IMG/VR virus record: IMGVR_UViG_3300027969_003137
Coordinates: 1-64,000 of that record
Reading direction: 5' to 3' (one strand)
From: a virus
DNA length: 64,000 bases
Part shown: one piece after another, positions 1-8,092 of the stretch
Layout of the letters: each line of letters begins with the position of its first letter
How positions within the stretch are numbered: position 1 is the stretch's first letter
Made by a program: the position numbers and the translations under genes
The notes under the pieces: model-generated
What the model saw: only the letters and a program-made list of their open reading frames with translations
What the model was told of the DNA's origin: nothing
The model's database searches: none

Positions 1-1
1 T

Positions 2-472
2 ATTGCCGAGGGTAATTACTTTACTAACAGTCCCAAATACCAAACCAAAGAAAATATTTTTGGAAGACCAGAAGCTGTATGGTTGAAATATCGTATGAGT
101 TTTATGTTTAGCGTATTCATGTATCTAGGCCGAGAAGTCAAAGTAAACAACATGATGTCTTGGAGTTTTATGACCAATCTCCAGGGTGCCGAAGATCGCG
201 AAAATCTATGGCATCATCATTGGCATCCAACACACGCTGATGCCAAAATGTTAAGTGGAATAATGTATCTACATATCCCCGACGATGTCAAAGATTACGA
301 TTACTGTGGAACCGAAATGGCGCCAAACGGTCCTGGCGGTGAAGGTAAACTATTTGTGAGGCCTACAGAATACACATGGTTGATCTATCCCAGTAATCAA
401 TGGCACAGACCCGGAATTGTACAAAGCAATCAATATCGTTTTATACTAGCAGCAGACATAGAATATATTTGA
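2..472 (+). CDS. 2OG-Fe(II) oxygenase-like protein, 5'-truncated
   Basis: The frame is open from the left edge, so the N-terminus lies outside the window; about 156 residues remain. The visible part fits the C-terminal half of a prolyl-4-hydroxylase-type double-stranded beta-helix: a His-rich stretch with HAD (HxD metal pair) followed by LSGIMYL, a Gly-rich turn, and a distal QWHRPG histidine followed about 10 residues later by the YRF arginine expected to bind 2-oxoglutarate. Such enzymes hydroxylate a protein, peptide or small-molecule carbon using O2 and 2-oxoglutarate; the substrate is unknown. The stop lies 4 nt before the next 2OG gene, so both are probably co-transcribed. Family assignment is by motif only. 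Confidence 0.7.
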   Translation: MAEGNYFTNSPKYQTKENIFGRPEAVWLKYRMSFMFSVFMYLGREVKVNNMMSWSFMTNLQGAEDRENLWHHHWHPTHADAKMLSGIMYLHIPDDVKDYDYCGTEMAPNGPGGEGKLFVRPTEYTWLIYPSNQWHRPGIVQSNQYRFILAADIEYI

Positions 473-476
473 CTAT

Positions 477-1076
477 ATGATAGAAATTATTGAAGACTGT
501 AGTCCTTACTATATTAGATTTACCGTTGATAGTTTAGGAAGTATAATTGAATTTGCTAAAAGTCAGCCTACAAAATTAATACAGAAATTTCCGGGATACA
601 CTCACGAGCATTATAAAATAGATGCCGCCAACAAAATTATTTTAATGTTAACTGAGTTGACCGCTATCAGATTAAGAAGAGACCGGGCAGCATTGTTTAA
701 CACGCCGCCCGGAGGCGGCTGTGGTATACATAAAGATGGCGGCAATGCTAAAGTTAGTTTTAATATACCTATCGAAGTTATCGATAAAGAATGTTTAACA
801 CACTGGTATACAGATGATGAAGTAACAGAATTTTCAGCGAAGAAAATATTTAACACATATTCGAATAACGTGTGGGGCAACTGGAAAGATCTTAACAATT
901 TCAATCCTGCTAAAACAATGACAGCTAATCCAAACGAAATGTTATTGTTTAACACTAACATTTATCATTGCTGGTCTAATGAAAATTCTAAAAATTATCG
1001 TAAAATGCTCACCTTACGTACTGTAGATACATCTATATTTTTTGAGGATGCAAAGCAGATATTGTATAAACAATAA
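477..1076 (+). CDS. 2OG-Fe(II) oxygenase-like protein
   Basis: A 199-residue protein starting at ATG 477. It carries GIHKDGG (HxD metal-binding pair, middle of the chain), followed by the strand SFNIPIE and, about 80 residues on, a distal histidine in NTNIYHCW with a basic KMLTLR segment placed where the 2-oxoglutarate-binding Arg is expected. This is the signature layout of the aspartyl/asparaginyl hydroxylase-like branch of 2OG oxygenases. Substrate unknown. It follows another 2OG gene and is itself followed after 1 nt by tRNA-Gly, so the tRNA is probably processed from the same transcript. Confidence 0.7.
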   Translation: MIEIIEDCSPYYIRFTVDSLGSIIEFAKSQPTKLIQKFPGYTHEHYKIDAANKIILMLTELTAIRLRRDRAALFNTPPGGGCGIHKDGGNAKVSFNIPIEVIDKECLTHWYTDDEVTEFSAKKIFNTYSNNVWGNWKDLNNFNPAKTMTANPNEMLLFNTNIYHCWSNENSKNYRKMLTLRTVDTSIFFEDAKQILYKQ

Positions 1077-1077
1077 T

Positions 1078-1151
1078 GCGGGATTAGTTTAATGGTCAAA
1101 CGAAACCTTGCCAAGGTTTAGTCAGGAGTTCGATTCTCCTATCCCGCTCCA
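1078..1151 (+). tRNA. tRNA-Gly (GCC)
   Basis: 74-nt cloverleaf: 7-bp acceptor GCGGGAT/ATCCCGC, discriminator T and encoded CCA, anticodon stem AAACC/GGTTT with loop TTGCCAA (anticodon GCC), and a GGAG-TTCGATT-CTCC T-arm (its outermost pair is A-A). It begins one base after the stop codon of the upstream gene. Confidence 0.95.
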
Positions 1152-1155
1152 CGTA

Positions 1156-1230
1156 CTGGCGTTAGCACAATGGATAGTGCAGTAGCCTTCTAAGCTATAG
1201 ATACAGGTTCGATTCCTGTACGCCGGACCA
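1156..1230 (+). tRNA. tRNA-Arg (TCT)
   Basis: 75-nt cloverleaf: acceptor CTGGCGT/ACGCCGG with one G-T pair, discriminator A and encoded CCA, anticodon stem GTAGC/GCTAT (one G-T pair) with loop CTTCTAA (anticodon TCT), and T-arm ACAGG-TTCGATT-CCTGT. Four bases separate it from tRNA-Gly. The TCT anticodon reads AGA/AGG, Arg codons common in this AT-rich window (AGA is frequent in the fibre genes), consistent with a codon-supplementing phage tRNA. Confidence 0.95.
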
Positions 1231-1242
1231 AATAATTATCGG

Positions 1243-1271
1243 TTGACAACTCTTAGGGTTGATTGTATAAT
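1243..1271 (+). promoter_or_regulatory. consensus sigma70 promoter
   Basis: TTGACA at 1243-1248, 17-nt spacer, TATAAT at 1266-1271: a perfect match to both hexamers. Predicted start near 1278, 19 nt upstream of ATG 1297. It lies between the tRNA pair and the small gene, so it drives that gene and the phosphoesterase. Its presence also argues against any upstream start for that gene. Confidence 0.85.
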
Positions 1272-1296
1272 ATATACTTACACAGTAAAGGATTAT

Positions 1297-1470
1297 ATGG
1301 CAGGCAAAGCAAAATCGGTTTATTTGACTATAAACCCAAAAGGTACGTTCAAGACAGTGTTTCACAAGATGTTATTTGATGCTAAGTCATACAACGAATA
1401 TGTTAAAACTGATGAATTTAAAGCCAAATGGCCTACAGAAGAATTTGATATTGTAAAAGAAACTTACTAA
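1297..1470 (+). CDS. small hypothetical protein (57 aa)
   Basis: Start chosen at ATG 1297 because an AAGGA Shine-Dalgarno sequence lies just upstream and the in-frame TTG at 1243 is inside the promoter -35 box. The 57-residue product is basic and aromatic (MAGKAKSVYLT... ending VKETY), has no Cys or membrane segment, and is not a family I recognise. Its stop is 12 nt before the metallophosphoesterase, whose AAAAGGAGG ribosome-binding site fills the gap, so the two form a short promoter-to-terminator operon, plausibly expressed early from host RNA polymerase. Confidence 0.7.
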   Translation: MAGKAKSVYLTINPKGTFKTVFHKMLFDAKSYNEYVKTDEFKAKWPTEEFDIVKETY

Positions 1471-1482
1471 AAAGGAGGCAAT

Positions 1483-2088
1483 ATGCCAAGTGTATTCTTA
1501 GTAAGCGACACGCACTTTGGACACACAGGTGTATGCCGCTTTACCCGCAACGACGGCGTTACAAAACTTCGTCCCTGGGACGATGCAGATGAGATGGATG
1601 AAGCCATGATCAAGGCTTGGAACGAAAGAGTCAAGCCCACTGACAAGGTGTACCATTTGGGTGACGTTGTTATCAACCGCAAGGCCTTGGGCATCATGCG
1701 TAGGTTGAACGGTGACAAGGTCCTGATCCGTGGTAATCACGATATTTTCAAGGATGAGGACTACAGACAGCATTTCCGTGAGTTGCGGGCGTATCACGTT
1801 ATGAACGGAATGATCTTAAGTCATATTCCTGTACACGCAGAAAGTTTGGGTCGTTTCGGAGTTAACATCCACGGACACACTCACGCTAATCGTGTGAAGA
1901 AAGCTCGTGGTGTAGATGCTAAAACGGGAGAAGTATTGTACAGCGATGAAAACGATGTGCGTTATCACTGCGTTTGCGTAGAACAAACACCGGACTTTGC
2001 TCCTATATTGTTTGAAGATGTGTTAAAACGCATTGAAGAAGAAGGTGGGAGTGTTGGGTTTAAGAACGGAAACGGTCCTACAATGTAA
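1483..2088 (+). CDS. calcineurin-like metallophosphoesterase
   Basis: 201 residues with all metallophosphoesterase blocks in order: DTHFGH (residues 9-14), GDVV (about 60), RGNHD (about 84), a histidine in LSHIPVH (about 113) and the terminal GHTH (about 131), which together bind two metal ions. These enzymes hydrolyse phosphomonoesters or phosphodiesters; phage members act on nucleic acids, cyclic nucleotides or protein phosphates, and the substrate cannot be told here. A very strong ribosome-binding site (AAAAGGAGG) precedes ATG 1483. The gene ends 12 nt before an intrinsic terminator, so it is the last gene of the unit. Confidence 0.9.
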   Translation: MPSVFLVSDTHFGHTGVCRFTRNDGVTKLRPWDDADEMDEAMIKAWNERVKPTDKVYHLGDVVINRKALGIMRRLNGDKVLIRGNHDIFKDEDYRQHFRELRAYHVMNGMILSHIPVHAESLGRFGVNIHGHTHANRVKKARGVDAKTGEVLYSDENDVRYHCVCVEQTPDFAPILFEDVLKRIEEEGGSVGFKNGNGPTM

Positions 2089-2100
2089 TATAGTAGCATA

Positions 2101-2127
2101 AAATAGGACCTTCGGGTCCTATTTTTT
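2101..2127 (+). terminator. intrinsic terminator with TTCG tetraloop
   Basis: A 10-bp perfect stem AAATAGGACC / GGTCCTATTT closed by TTCG and followed by further T residues, directly after the phosphoesterase gene and before a late-promoter box. Confidence 0.92.
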
Positions 2128-2152
2128 TGGCTGTACGTTCTCTAGCTCACGG

Positions 2153-2160
2153 CATAAATA
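2153..2160 (+). promoter_or_regulatory. T4-type late promoter box CATAAATA
   Basis: ATAAATA at 2154-2160, placed after the terminator and 30 nt before the fibre gene ATG 2191; it resembles the T4 late consensus TATAAATA recognised by a gp55-type sigma. Confidence 0.65.
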
Positions 2161-2190
2161 CTAGACTAACATTGCCCCGGAGTTATTAAT

Positions 2191-3903
2191 ATGGCCTTAC
2201 AAATCAGACGTGGACCGACCGCAGATCGAATGAGTTATACCCCAGTTGTGGGCGAACTTGTTTGGGATACTTCAACAAATTCATTATACATTGGAAACGG
2301 ATCCATCGCCGGCGGATTACCCGCAGGTACACTGGTCACAGAGGATGTACAAGATATTGCATCCTCTATGCTGATTAACGGCACCCACCAAAACATTACT
2401 TTTACCTATGATGATACATTGGGTAGAATAAATTCCACATTTAATCTTTCCTCATTCGACGGTACTATTAATGCTGCTGGATTTATTGGTTCTCATTATG
2501 CCAACGATTCTACGCTATTGCTAAATGCACTAACTGGCGCTGTTAATTTAAACGGCACAGTTAAAGGACACATTATTCCGTCTACAAACATTGCCTACGA
2601 TCTAGGTAGCACAGCTTATAGATTTAGAGATTTATTCCTTAGCGGTTCCAGTATCAAACTTGGTAGTGCTACTATTACAGCTACAGGCTCGGCTGTTAAT
2701 TTACCAGCAGGATCTACGATAAACGGTGTAGTAATTGGAACTGGATCGGGCGCAGGAGTGGAAGCTGGGATGAACTACAATATCAATATTGTAGGCGACG
2801 ACAGTACAGTAATTGTAAATGCTCGTACACGAGCAATAACTGCCGCTGGTGGATTTACAGGAAATACCGCAGGTACACATACTGGCGCCGTTATTGGCAA
2901 TGTTACAGGAAATACCGCAGGTACACATACTGGTCCTGTTATTGGCAGTGTCACCGGCGTTGTGACAGGTAATGTGATAACTAACCTTATTTCTTCAGCT
3001 GATTCTAGTGCCATTGTGTTTGACACTCCTACACGTTTTCAAGCATCGCTTGATGTAGACGAAGATATAACTTTAAACGGCGGAACTTTAGAAATTCGAG
3101 CTAATGAAATAGACGATAACATTATATTTGCTTCTCATGCTAATAGCAACCAGGCTGGAACATTGTTATTTAGAAGATCAAGAGGCACACGAACAGTGCC
3201 GCAGACTGTTCAAACCAATGATAAACTTCATCAAATTATCTTTAATGCACATGACGGAGCAGCATACCGGCCAGTCGCAACCATACAAGCGCAGGTTCTT
3301 GGTGCAGTATCTTCAGGAATTATCCCAACTGGGTTGAGATTCCTTACTCAAGATGTAGCAGGACAAGAAGTAGAATCTTTCCGAATTAATGAATTTGCTG
3401 CTACTGAATTTTTTACCAATGTTAACATTCATAGTCTAAATGGAAATTCTAATTTTAACACTCTAGCATTACATAATTATCATACCAGTACTACTGATGC
3501 AAGTAACTTAACACTTCGTAGAGCTCGCGGAGTTAGAGACGCAGAAATCATAGTGCAGAACGGAGATCCTATCTACGATATTAATTTTGCTGGCTGGGAT
3601 GGTACACAGTATATTACTGCTGGAGGTATTAGAAGTGTTGTAGCAAATACTCCCGGTGTTGGTGTTGTGCCTGGCAGAGTAGATATCAGAGCGGCAAACA
3701 ATGCTGGTACTAACGGCAACAGAGTACAGATTGACGCTTATAAAACTGTCTTTAACAACGTTCCTGTTTTGCCAACGTTTGCAAACGAAGCAGCAGCTAC
3801 AGCAGCAGTTAACGCTACATTGACAAACGGTATGATGTATTATGATACTGCACTAGCTAAAGTTAGAGCAGTCGCCGGCGGTGTTTGGATAAATCTACAC
3901 TAA
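2191..3903 (+). CDS. tail-fibre/head-fibre-like structural protein
   Basis: 570 residues. The start MALQIRRGPTADRMSYTPVV followed by GELVWDTSTNSLYIGNG matches the N-terminal attachment segment seen on many phage fibres (major tropism determinant N-terminal type). Residues 130-175 hold YDLGSTAYRFRDLFLSGSS and NLPAGSTI, a module repeated in the 829-aa fibre at 48455. Two 16-residue repeats (residues 223-248 region, ending GTHTG) follow. The C-terminus FANEAAATAAV...MMYYDTALAKVRAVAGGVW resembles a common phage fibre tip. Low Cys and high Ser/Thr/Gly/Asn fit a beta-helical fibre. It stands apart from the main structural cassette, at the edge of the accessory island. Ends of receptor-binding fibres often sit there. 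Confidence 0.8.
   Translation: MALQIRRGPTADRMSYTPVVGELVWDTSTNSLYIGNGSIAGGLPAGTLVTEDVQDIASSMLINGTHQNITFTYDDTLGRINSTFNLSSFDGTINAAGFIGSHYANDSTLLLNALTGAVNLNGTVKGHIIPSTNIAYDLGSTAYRFRDLFLSGSSIKLGSATITATGSAVNLPAGSTINGVVIGTGSGAGVEAGMNYNINIVGDDSTVIVNARTRAITAAGGFTGNTAGTHTGAVIGNVTGNTAGTHTGPVIGSVTGVVTGNVITNLISSADSSAIVFDTPTRFQASLDVDEDITLNGGTLEIRANEIDDNIIFASHANSNQAGTLLFRRSRGTRTVPQTVQTNDKLHQIIFNAHDGAAYRPVATIQAQVLGAVSSGIIPTGLRFLTQDVAGQEVESFRINEFAATEFFTNVNIHSLNGNSNFNTLALHNYHTSTTDASNLTLRRARGVRDAEIIVQNGDPIYDINFAGWDGTQYITAGGIRSVVANTPGVGVVPGRVDIRAANNAGTNGNRVQIDAYKTVFNNVPVLPTFANEAAATAAVNATLTNGMMYYDTALAKVRAVAGGVWINLH
2857..2933 (+). repeat. 48-nt tandem repeat inside the fibre gene
   Basis: A 29-nt segment starting ACAGGAAATACCGCAGG is repeated exactly at 2857-2885 and 2905-2933, a 48-nt (16-codon) period, with a degenerate third copy after it. 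It encodes TGNTAGTHTG units. Confidence 0.85.
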
Positions 3904-3928
3904 AATATTGTTAGGGTCAAATATAAGA

Positions 3929-3935
3929 GTAAATA
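3929..3935 (+). promoter_or_regulatory. late-promoter-like box GTAAATA
   Basis: GTAAATA ends 6 nt before ATG 3942, so a late transcript would start at or next to the start codon. Confidence 0.4.
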
Positions 3936-3941
3936 TCTTAT

Positions 3942-4751
3942 ATGACTAGACATAACACTGGATTTGTTTTAGATGAAAAACAATGGTTCTCTGATCAACG
4001 AATTCTTCATCTAAATCGGCACGACGACGAAACAAAGAAAAATATTCTAAGACTAGAACAAAAGTTTGGATCTACCTGTTTTACACCTCTGGATATTCCG
4101 ATCATTCAAGATAAAGCATTTTTCAATTGGTATTTTGAAAATGCCGTTCCTAGCGTAAAACAAAATAAAGATGTGGCAACAGGATATACAGGGGGCAGCA
4201 GCTTTCTTTCAATTGATTTGTTTCCCGACAGATACGACAGTTCGAAATCTATTTGGTCTAAAAATATTAGAAATGATTTAGAAAACTTGTGGCCCGACCT
4301 TTGGGAACAATTTTATCTACATCTGCCCTTTGAAAAAATTGAAGGCATGTCAATATGGTCTAGTACCAAAGATATTGTTCCGCATAGAGACCAAAGCGTT
4401 TTTGTTGATATTCCTTTGGAATTTAGAATTGTCATGGACGAAAACCCAGTTGATAATTTTTGGGTCACAGAAGTTTTACCAAATACAGCCATTGACACGA
4501 AATTAAATACTGCTGTCGTTTCAACAAAATTAGATACAAATAGTTTTGCCTGGAATAATCTCCGAACCCAGCATCATACTAAATTCTATCCAGACCATAA
4601 AAAACTCACATTCATATTTCATTGGGTGAACAAGATCAACTGGAAAAAATATGAAAGCCTTCTCGAACGAAGTTTAGAAAAATATCAAAAAAACCTGTTA
4701 GTTAGTACTCGACCAATTACTGATTTTGTTGAATCAACAACATTATCATGA
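3942..4751 (+). CDS. 2OG-Fe(II)/aspartyl hydroxylase-like protein
   Basis: 269 residues. The recognisable part is the second half: IVPHRDQ (HxD metal pair), a strand LEFRIVMD, FWVTEV, then SFAWNNLRTQHHTKF giving a distal His, and KLTFIFHW. This arrangement, with an Asn-Asn-x5-His pattern, fits the cupin-like aspartyl/asparaginyl hydroxylase group of 2OG oxygenases. The first 130 residues are not recognisable. No ribosome-binding site is visible, but a GTAAATA box lies 6 nt before the ATG. ATGA overlap with the next gene indicates translational coupling and a shared pathway. Substrate unknown. Confidence 0.6.
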   Translation: MTRHNTGFVLDEKQWFSDQRILHLNRHDDETKKNILRLEQKFGSTCFTPLDIPIIQDKAFFNWYFENAVPSVKQNKDVATGYTGGSSFLSIDLFPDRYDSSKSIWSKNIRNDLENLWPDLWEQFYLHLPFEKIEGMSIWSSTKDIVPHRDQSVFVDIPLEFRIVMDENPVDNFWVTEVLPNTAIDTKLNTAVVSTKLDTNSFAWNNLRTQHHTKFYPDHKKLTFIFHWVNKINWKKYESLLERSLEKYQKNLLVSTRPITDFVESTTLS

Positions 4752-5443
4752 GGACCCCAGAGCAAATAGAAAAAATCAAAAAGAATTTTTCTAATCCTAT
4801 AGAGATAAAAAATGTATTAACAGTTGAAGATATAAATCATTTGTTAAAAATCTATGAAGGTGCGGACAATCTAGTATACAAAAATACTGGCCCGATAACA
4901 TTAAACATAGAATCATATCTAGATGATCGTGTGATAAAACACTTACTATCTGTTATTCAACATCATATAGGCAAGTTTGAAATTACCGCTGGATTCTTTT
5001 TCCATACTACCTTTCCGCATATTATACACAACGATGATACTTTTGAATTGCCGGAAAATGTCTACAAGGCCATTACTATTCCGCTAAAACTCGAAACTGA
5101 AAAAATTAAACAATATCCTAAACTATGTTTTTTTGATCAATTCTACTTTCACGGCCCTGCTAAATTCTTTAAAGGTGATGATCATATAGACACGTATTAC
5201 AATGAACAGATATATGACTATACAAATGTAGACGGAATAACTGATAAAAAATTTATTGATAGAGAACGATTGTTTTCTCATTTAAAATCTAGATGGTTAG
5301 AAGGGCTTAGTCTACACTCCACACTAGATTGGGTACCTGGGAATATTATGATTTTTGACAGTCTAAGATTACATTGCGCCAGTGATTTTAGAAAATTAGG
5401 AATCCGATCTAAAACAGCCATGAGCATTTTTACAAAATTATGA
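4748..5443 (+). CDS. 2OG-Fe(II) oxygenase-like protein
   Basis: 231 residues. HNDD near residue 97 supplies the HxD motif after the FFFHTTFPHI strand; the C-terminus PGNIMIFDSLRLHCASDF supplies the distal His, and GIRSKTAMSIF the candidate 2-oxoglutarate-binding Arg. The spacing of about 110 residues between HxD and the distal His is longer than in small members, with an insert at residues 130-190. It overlaps its upstream neighbour by ATGA and the SGNH gene downstream by 4 nt, so the three genes are coupled. Substrate unknown. Confidence 0.65.
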   Translation: MRTPEQIEKIKKNFSNPIEIKNVLTVEDINHLLKIYEGADNLVYKNTGPITLNIESYLDDRVIKHLLSVIQHHIGKFEITAGFFFHTTFPHIIHNDDTFELPENVYKAITIPLKLETEKIKQYPKLCFFDQFYFHGPAKFFKGDDHIDTYYNEQIYDYTNVDGITDKKFIDRERLFSHLKSRWLEGLSLHSTLDWVPGNIMIFDSLRLHCASDFRKLGIRSKTAMSIFTKL

Positions 5444-6282
5444 ATATATACGTAAATGGTGATAGTTTTACTGCCGGTGCCGAATTAACAGATTGGGTCT
5501 TGCCGGGATTTCCCGGGTATGGTACAACTGGTCATCGCGATGGGTTTTGGGAAGTTCCAAAAGAAACAAAAGCATGGTATCGAACAAAACACTATGTTGC
5601 AAGTAAACATTTTGGAAGCATTGAGAATCAGGAGACAACTGAAAAAAATTTAGCATGGCCTGCTGAACTAGGCAAACTTGATCCTACTTTGTTTGTGTAC
5701 AACGGCAGTGCGGCCGGAGCATCAATGACTGGTATTACACATCGTACGGTTGCAGATTTACTAACTTTCAAAGCAAAAGACATTGCATTTGATCAAGTGT
5801 TTATACAACTAACTAGCTGTCACCGGTTTGAAATTTACGACTCAACTATGATTCAAAAAAAATTTATAATTGACAAACCATTTGGCTGGATCGATACTCT
5901 ACCAGGCAGGACTCAACAAGAATTAGGAAAATGCTATATAGCACAATATAAAAATGAAGATCTTGCTATAAAATTTTTATATAATTTATGTACACTAAAG
6001 CAAGCAGTGAAAGGATTAACTGGCCACAATCCAATAATCCTTTCAAGTTTATCGTTGTTTACAACCGCAGTAATAGACCCGTTAAAAAACAATCCAGATC
6101 CTCTTATACAACTATTACTTAAAGAATCTGGAATATTAGATATTCTTCCCGAGTACTGTATGGAAATTGTGCATAGAGATAATAATTTTTTGTATTGTCC
6201 AGGGATGCATTTTGAACATAGGACACATCAAGCATACGCTAAAATTATATATAATAAGTATATAAACTATGATACGCAATAA
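5440..6282 (+). CDS. SGNH/GDSL hydrolase-like protein
   Basis: 280 residues beginning MNIYVNGDSFTAG, the block I GDS nucleophile motif (Ser9) of SGNH hydrolases; NGSAAGASM (about residue 90) fits block II, IQLTSCHRFE block III, and CPGMHFEHRTHQAYA near the C-terminus is in place of the block V catalytic His. SGNH enzymes act as esterases, lipases or sugar O-acyl(de)acetylases; in phage islands they commonly modify polysaccharide. No signal peptide, so it is probably cytoplasmic. Coupled by overlap to 2OG genes on both sides (4 nt upstream, 14 nt downstream). Confidence 0.7.
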   Translation: MNIYVNGDSFTAGAELTDWVLPGFPGYGTTGHRDGFWEVPKETKAWYRTKHYVASKHFGSIENQETTEKNLAWPAELGKLDPTLFVYNGSAAGASMTGITHRTVADLLTFKAKDIAFDQVFIQLTSCHRFEIYDSTMIQKKFIIDKPFGWIDTLPGRTQQELGKCYIAQYKNEDLAIKFLYNLCTLKQAVKGLTGHNPIILSSLSLFTTAVIDPLKNNPDPLIQLLLKESGILDILPEYCMEIVHRDNNFLYCPGMHFEHRTHQAYAKIIYNKYINYDTQ

Positions 6283-6796
6283 ACACATCTATGAATTAGA
6301 CATCGATCTTGATATAGAGTATATCACGGATTTGGTTATGAAAAAACAAAATAAATCTGTTGCTGGTAGAGCTAAACATCATCGTATGGTACAGGAAGAT
6401 TCCTATATGTTATCTATAAAAAATCGGTATCCCTTGTTAAGTAATGTTTACAACATTTATCCAATGCCTGCGTATACAGAAATTCCGCTACATATTGATT
6501 CTAGCAGAAGCTGTGCATTTAATATTCCTATACAAGGGACAGAAGGTACTAGTACTGTCTTTTACGAAGCAGATGATCCGCTAATATTGGAATATGACAA
6601 CAAAAAAATATATAACTTAGTTAAATCTCCAGTTAAAGAAGTGTTTAGTAATACATTATTAAAACCTTTACTAATAAACAACACTACACCACATAAGGTT
6701 ATTAATAATAAGAACACAATGAGAATTACATTGAGTTGGAGTTTAATGGAAGGTTTTACTTTTAAACAAGCTATAGAGTGCTTTAATTTTAGATAA
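6269..6796 (+). CDS. 2OG-Fe(II) oxygenase-like protein
   Basis: 175 residues, compact. PLHIDSSRSCAFNIPIQG contains the HxD pair and the strand typical of aspartyl hydroxylase-like members; the distal His is in TPHKVIN and the Arg in TMRITLSW. All four expected catalytic residues (H, D, H, R) are present, so the protein is likely active. It is the last plus-strand gene of a four-gene overlapping run (3942-6796) and faces convergent minus-strand genes. Confidence 0.7.
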   Translation: MIRNKHIYELDIDLDIEYITDLVMKKQNKSVAGRAKHHRMVQEDSYMLSIKNRYPLLSNVYNIYPMPAYTEIPLHIDSSRSCAFNIPIQGTEGTSTVFYEADDPLILEYDNKKIYNLVKSPVKEVFSNTLLKPLLINNTTPHKVINNKNTMRITLSWSLMEGFTFKQAIECFNFR

Positions 6797-6803
6797 CATA
6801 CAC

Positions 6804-7508
6804 TCAGTGAGTGTGCTGTAAATTAGCAATAACTTTAGCTACACTTTTTGAAGTCATTGGCACATTTAAAATCAGATGTACACTATCGTTGACCCAACTG
6901 ATTGTTCTGTGAGTTTTTCTAGTGTTTACGTAATAGACACGGCCTGGCTCAATTTGTAATTTACGATCATCTATAAGCCAATCATAGTCTAACGGACCAC
7001 AGTTATTGACAAATACCACTAGTCGAAATACATCTCTAGTTATACTAGGATGGTCTCTATGTGGAACAAAGTATCCGCCTATGTCTGACTTTACAAAAAA
7101 TGTTCGGCCTACCTCTGAAAACGTATCAAATAACGGGCTTAGACTTCGACAGGCAGTATACACTTCCGTCTTATGATTAAATTCTAATTCACTCAGTCTG
7201 CGCCCGGCAGCATAACTAGCTTCAGCAAGACTGGGAGCATCCTTGTGAGTCTTTCCGGGCAAGGTAGTTAGAGTTAGCCCTTTACGATTATTTGGTCTAT
7301 CGGTTCTTGGCAAATAGTCTTGCCAATCTTCTCTAAATTGACTTAGCTCATGCATTAGCGCACCAGTATTTATTTTGATGTTAAGAGGCTCAAAGTCTCC
7401 TATAGTTAGGAGGCTAACTTCATTGGCCAACATTTCAGTATTAACTGTTGCCGGGTTGTGATGTGCTGATTGACCGCTTACTCCGGGGGGCACTTTGATA
7501 GATGTCAT
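6804..7508 (-). CDS. 2OG-Fe(II) oxygenase-like protein, Arg position altered
   Basis: 234 residues read from 7508. VPHRDHPSITRDVFRLVVF carries the HxD pair; RVYYVNTRKTHRTISWVN carries the distal His. The close layout match to the 165-aa protein at 15840 (YYADTRRQHTF...NRIHIVM) places Ser-Val-His where that one has Arg-Ile-His, so the usual 2-oxoglutarate-binding Arg appears to be missing, although an Arg could come from elsewhere. First of three minus-strand genes read towards it (9008 to 6804), the other two being PP-loop proteins; only 8 nt separate it from its upstream neighbour. Confidence 0.65.
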   Translation of the reverse strand: MTSIKVPPGVSGQSAHHNPATVNTEMLANEVSLLTIGDFEPLNIKINTGALMHELSQFREDWQDYLPRTDRPNNRKGLTLTTLPGKTHKDAPSLAEASYAAGRRLSELEFNHKTEVYTACRSLSPLFDTFSEVGRTFFVKSDIGGYFVPHRDHPSITRDVFRLVVFVNNCGPLDYDWLIDDRKLQIEPGRVYYVNTRKTHRTISWVNDSVHLILNVPMTSKSVAKVIANLQHTH

Positions 7509-7516
7509 ATAGTAAT

Positions 7517-8092
7517 TTATGCTGCGCCTGTATCTATTTTGTTCAATTGTGAAAAGGCCCAGGCACGTTCAGTACACTGCCAACATTGCCTACACCTTCC
7601 AATTTGTTGTTCTGTGCAAGAATGAGTAATATTGATCAGGTGTTCTTGCCCTTCACTGTACATAATTTGTACTATTTGATCCTTATACATATCAACAAAA
7701 GGGAATATAATTTTAGGATTGTCACTCTTTTTAGCTCGGTGCGGTGCTCCTGGAAGTTTACCCAATTCTGGGGGATTTTGATTTATAGCAACAAACAGTA
7801 TGTCAACTGGATGTTTACTAAAGATATCAGTAATAGCCACTCTGCTTTGTTGTCGGTGAAATACATTAGGATTACCAACAAGTATCGGTTGGGAGAGACT
7901 GGTAGAAAATATTTTATTATAATAATCAACAATAGGACCTGCATATAATGCTGCTCCGTCAAATTTAGGAATAGTAAACGGTTGTAGATTTATAGTAGGA
8001 TTATCTTTTAACAACAGATATAATAGTATTGCACTATCGAGTCCGCCGCTGAGCATTATTCCGTATTGTTTGCTATTATCTGTAGTAATCAT
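7517..8092 (-). CDS. QueC-like PP-loop ATP pyrophosphatase
   Basis: 191 residues read from 8092. The N-terminal LSGGLDSAILLYLLL is the PP-loop (residues 14-28) that binds and adenylates with ATP. The C-terminus has C-x8-C-x2-C-x2-C (SCTEQQIGRCRQCWQCTER), the same kind of zinc site and position as QueC, the 7-cyano-7-deazaguanine synthase. It is shorter than typical QueC (about 230 residues) and sits beside an asparagine-synthetase-like PP-loop gene rather than queDE, so it may use another acid as substrate. It overlaps its upstream partner by 17 nt. Confidence 0.6.
   Translation of the reverse strand: MITTDNSKQYGIMLSGGLDSAILLYLLLKDNPTINLQPFTIPKFDGAALYAGPIVDYYNKIFSTSLSQPILVGNPNVFHRQQSRVAITDIFSKHPVDILFVAINQNPPELGKLPGAPHRAKKSDNPKIIFPFVDMYKDQIVQIMYSEGQEHLINITHSCTEQQIGRCRQCWQCTERAWAFSQLNKIDTGAA

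Noticed and set aside
611-961. 116-aa minus-strand frame inside the 2OG gene at 477
   Set aside because: The plus-strand gene has all catalytic motifs; the reverse frame has no motif or ribosome-binding site.
7517-8092. Assignment of the PP-loop protein as genuine QueC
   Set aside because: The zinc site and PP-loop match, but the length is short and there is no QueE or FolE nearby, so it is called QueC-like only.
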